A DNA stretch of 64,000 bases from Alteromonas salexigens (GTDB lineage: Bacteria; Pseudomonadota; Gammaproteobacteria; Enterobacterales; Alteromonadaceae): positions 124,001-188,000 of the forward strand of contig NZ_JAOTJC010000008.1 of assembly GCF_025628895.1 (NCBI RefSeq), written 5' to 3'. The first letter of the stretch is position 1, and every line of letters starts with the position of its first letter. The position numbers and the translations under genes are program-made. Of this stretch, positions 63,883 through 64,000 are shown one piece after another. The notes under the pieces are model-generated. The model saw only the letters and a list, made by a program, of their open reading frames with translations, searched no databases and had not been told where the DNA came from.

Positions 63883-64000
63883 ATCGCCCAATAATACTAC
63901 GTTTCGCGAGCAGCTAAATCTGGCTCAACATGCGGCTATGGAAGCAGATAAAAGCATGCTGAGTTTTGGTTTGGGAATTTCAGATCCTAAAGCAATTTTC
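63875..64000 (+). CDS. TPP-dependent E1 beta subunit-like, N-terminal part (cut by window edge)
   Basis: An open frame from ATG 63875 (or ATG 63860) to the right edge. The first residues (FREQLNLAQHAAMEADKSML) match the N-terminal helix of E1 beta subunits. It overlaps the stop of the alpha gene. Only about 40 residues are visible. Confidence 0.7.
   Translation, partial: MPESPNNTTFREQLNLAQHAAMEADKSMLSFGLGISDPKAIF

Overview
The window looks like a chromosomal segment of a marine gammaproteobacterium of the Alteromonadales, probably Alteromonadaceae. The reasons are gammaproteobacterial PurL, TadA, MltF and SmrA proteins, a Vibrio/Alteromonas-style polar flagellar cluster with FlgT and FlgP, paired sigma-54 and sigma-28 flagellar promoters, and a tRNA-Arg(CCT) like that of enterics. 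Genus-level placement is inference from protein resemblance only.

Bases 1 to 11.8 kb are mostly housekeeping: the end of a KefB/C-type antiporter, a small coiled-coil membrane protein, tadA, a 50-residue basic protein, mltF, purL, a 46-residue small protein, smrA, a glutamate-receptor-like potassium channel, a PPK2 kinase, a TRIC/UPF0126 channel and a tRNA-Arg(CCT).

Bases 11.8 to 28.3 kb hold the flagellar block: flgT and flgP, flgA-flgM-flgN, cheV-cheR, then flgBCDE and flgFGHIJKL. A terminator plus a new sigma-54 promoter separates flgE from flgF. A reverse-strand sialidase-like propeller gene overlaps the end of flgL.

Bases 29.4 to 37.1 kb hold four tandem flagellin genes, then flaG, fliD, fliS and a FliT-position gene. 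The flagellins fall into two types in the order A-B-B-A. The spacers are long and highly structured. The second flagellin has a leader of four successive hairpins with AATAATAA-type loops starting just after a sigma-28 promoter. A three-way-junction-like fold lies between flagellins 2 and 3. The same dyad promoter faces away from flagellins 1 and 4 toward reverse-strand genes.

From 37.2 kb to the right edge there is one long same-strand flagellin glycosylation locus. It has all six CMP-pseudaminic acid enzymes (pseB, C, F, I, G, H) and a very large Maf-type flagellin glycosyltransferase. It also carries an unusual acyl module (acyl carrier protein, ketoreductase-like SDR, acyl-adenylating ligase, LuxE-like and LuxC-like proteins), an LTA-synthase-type transferase, HAD and methyltransferase proteins with small Rossmann modules, sugar epimerases, a GmhA-like SIS isomerase and a TPP-dependent E1 alpha/beta pair. 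Many stop/start overlaps (ATGA, GTGA) suggest translational coupling. The simplest reading is that the rotor, hook and flagellins are built from the left half, and the right half makes and attaches a decorated, possibly acylated, nonulosonic acid glycan.
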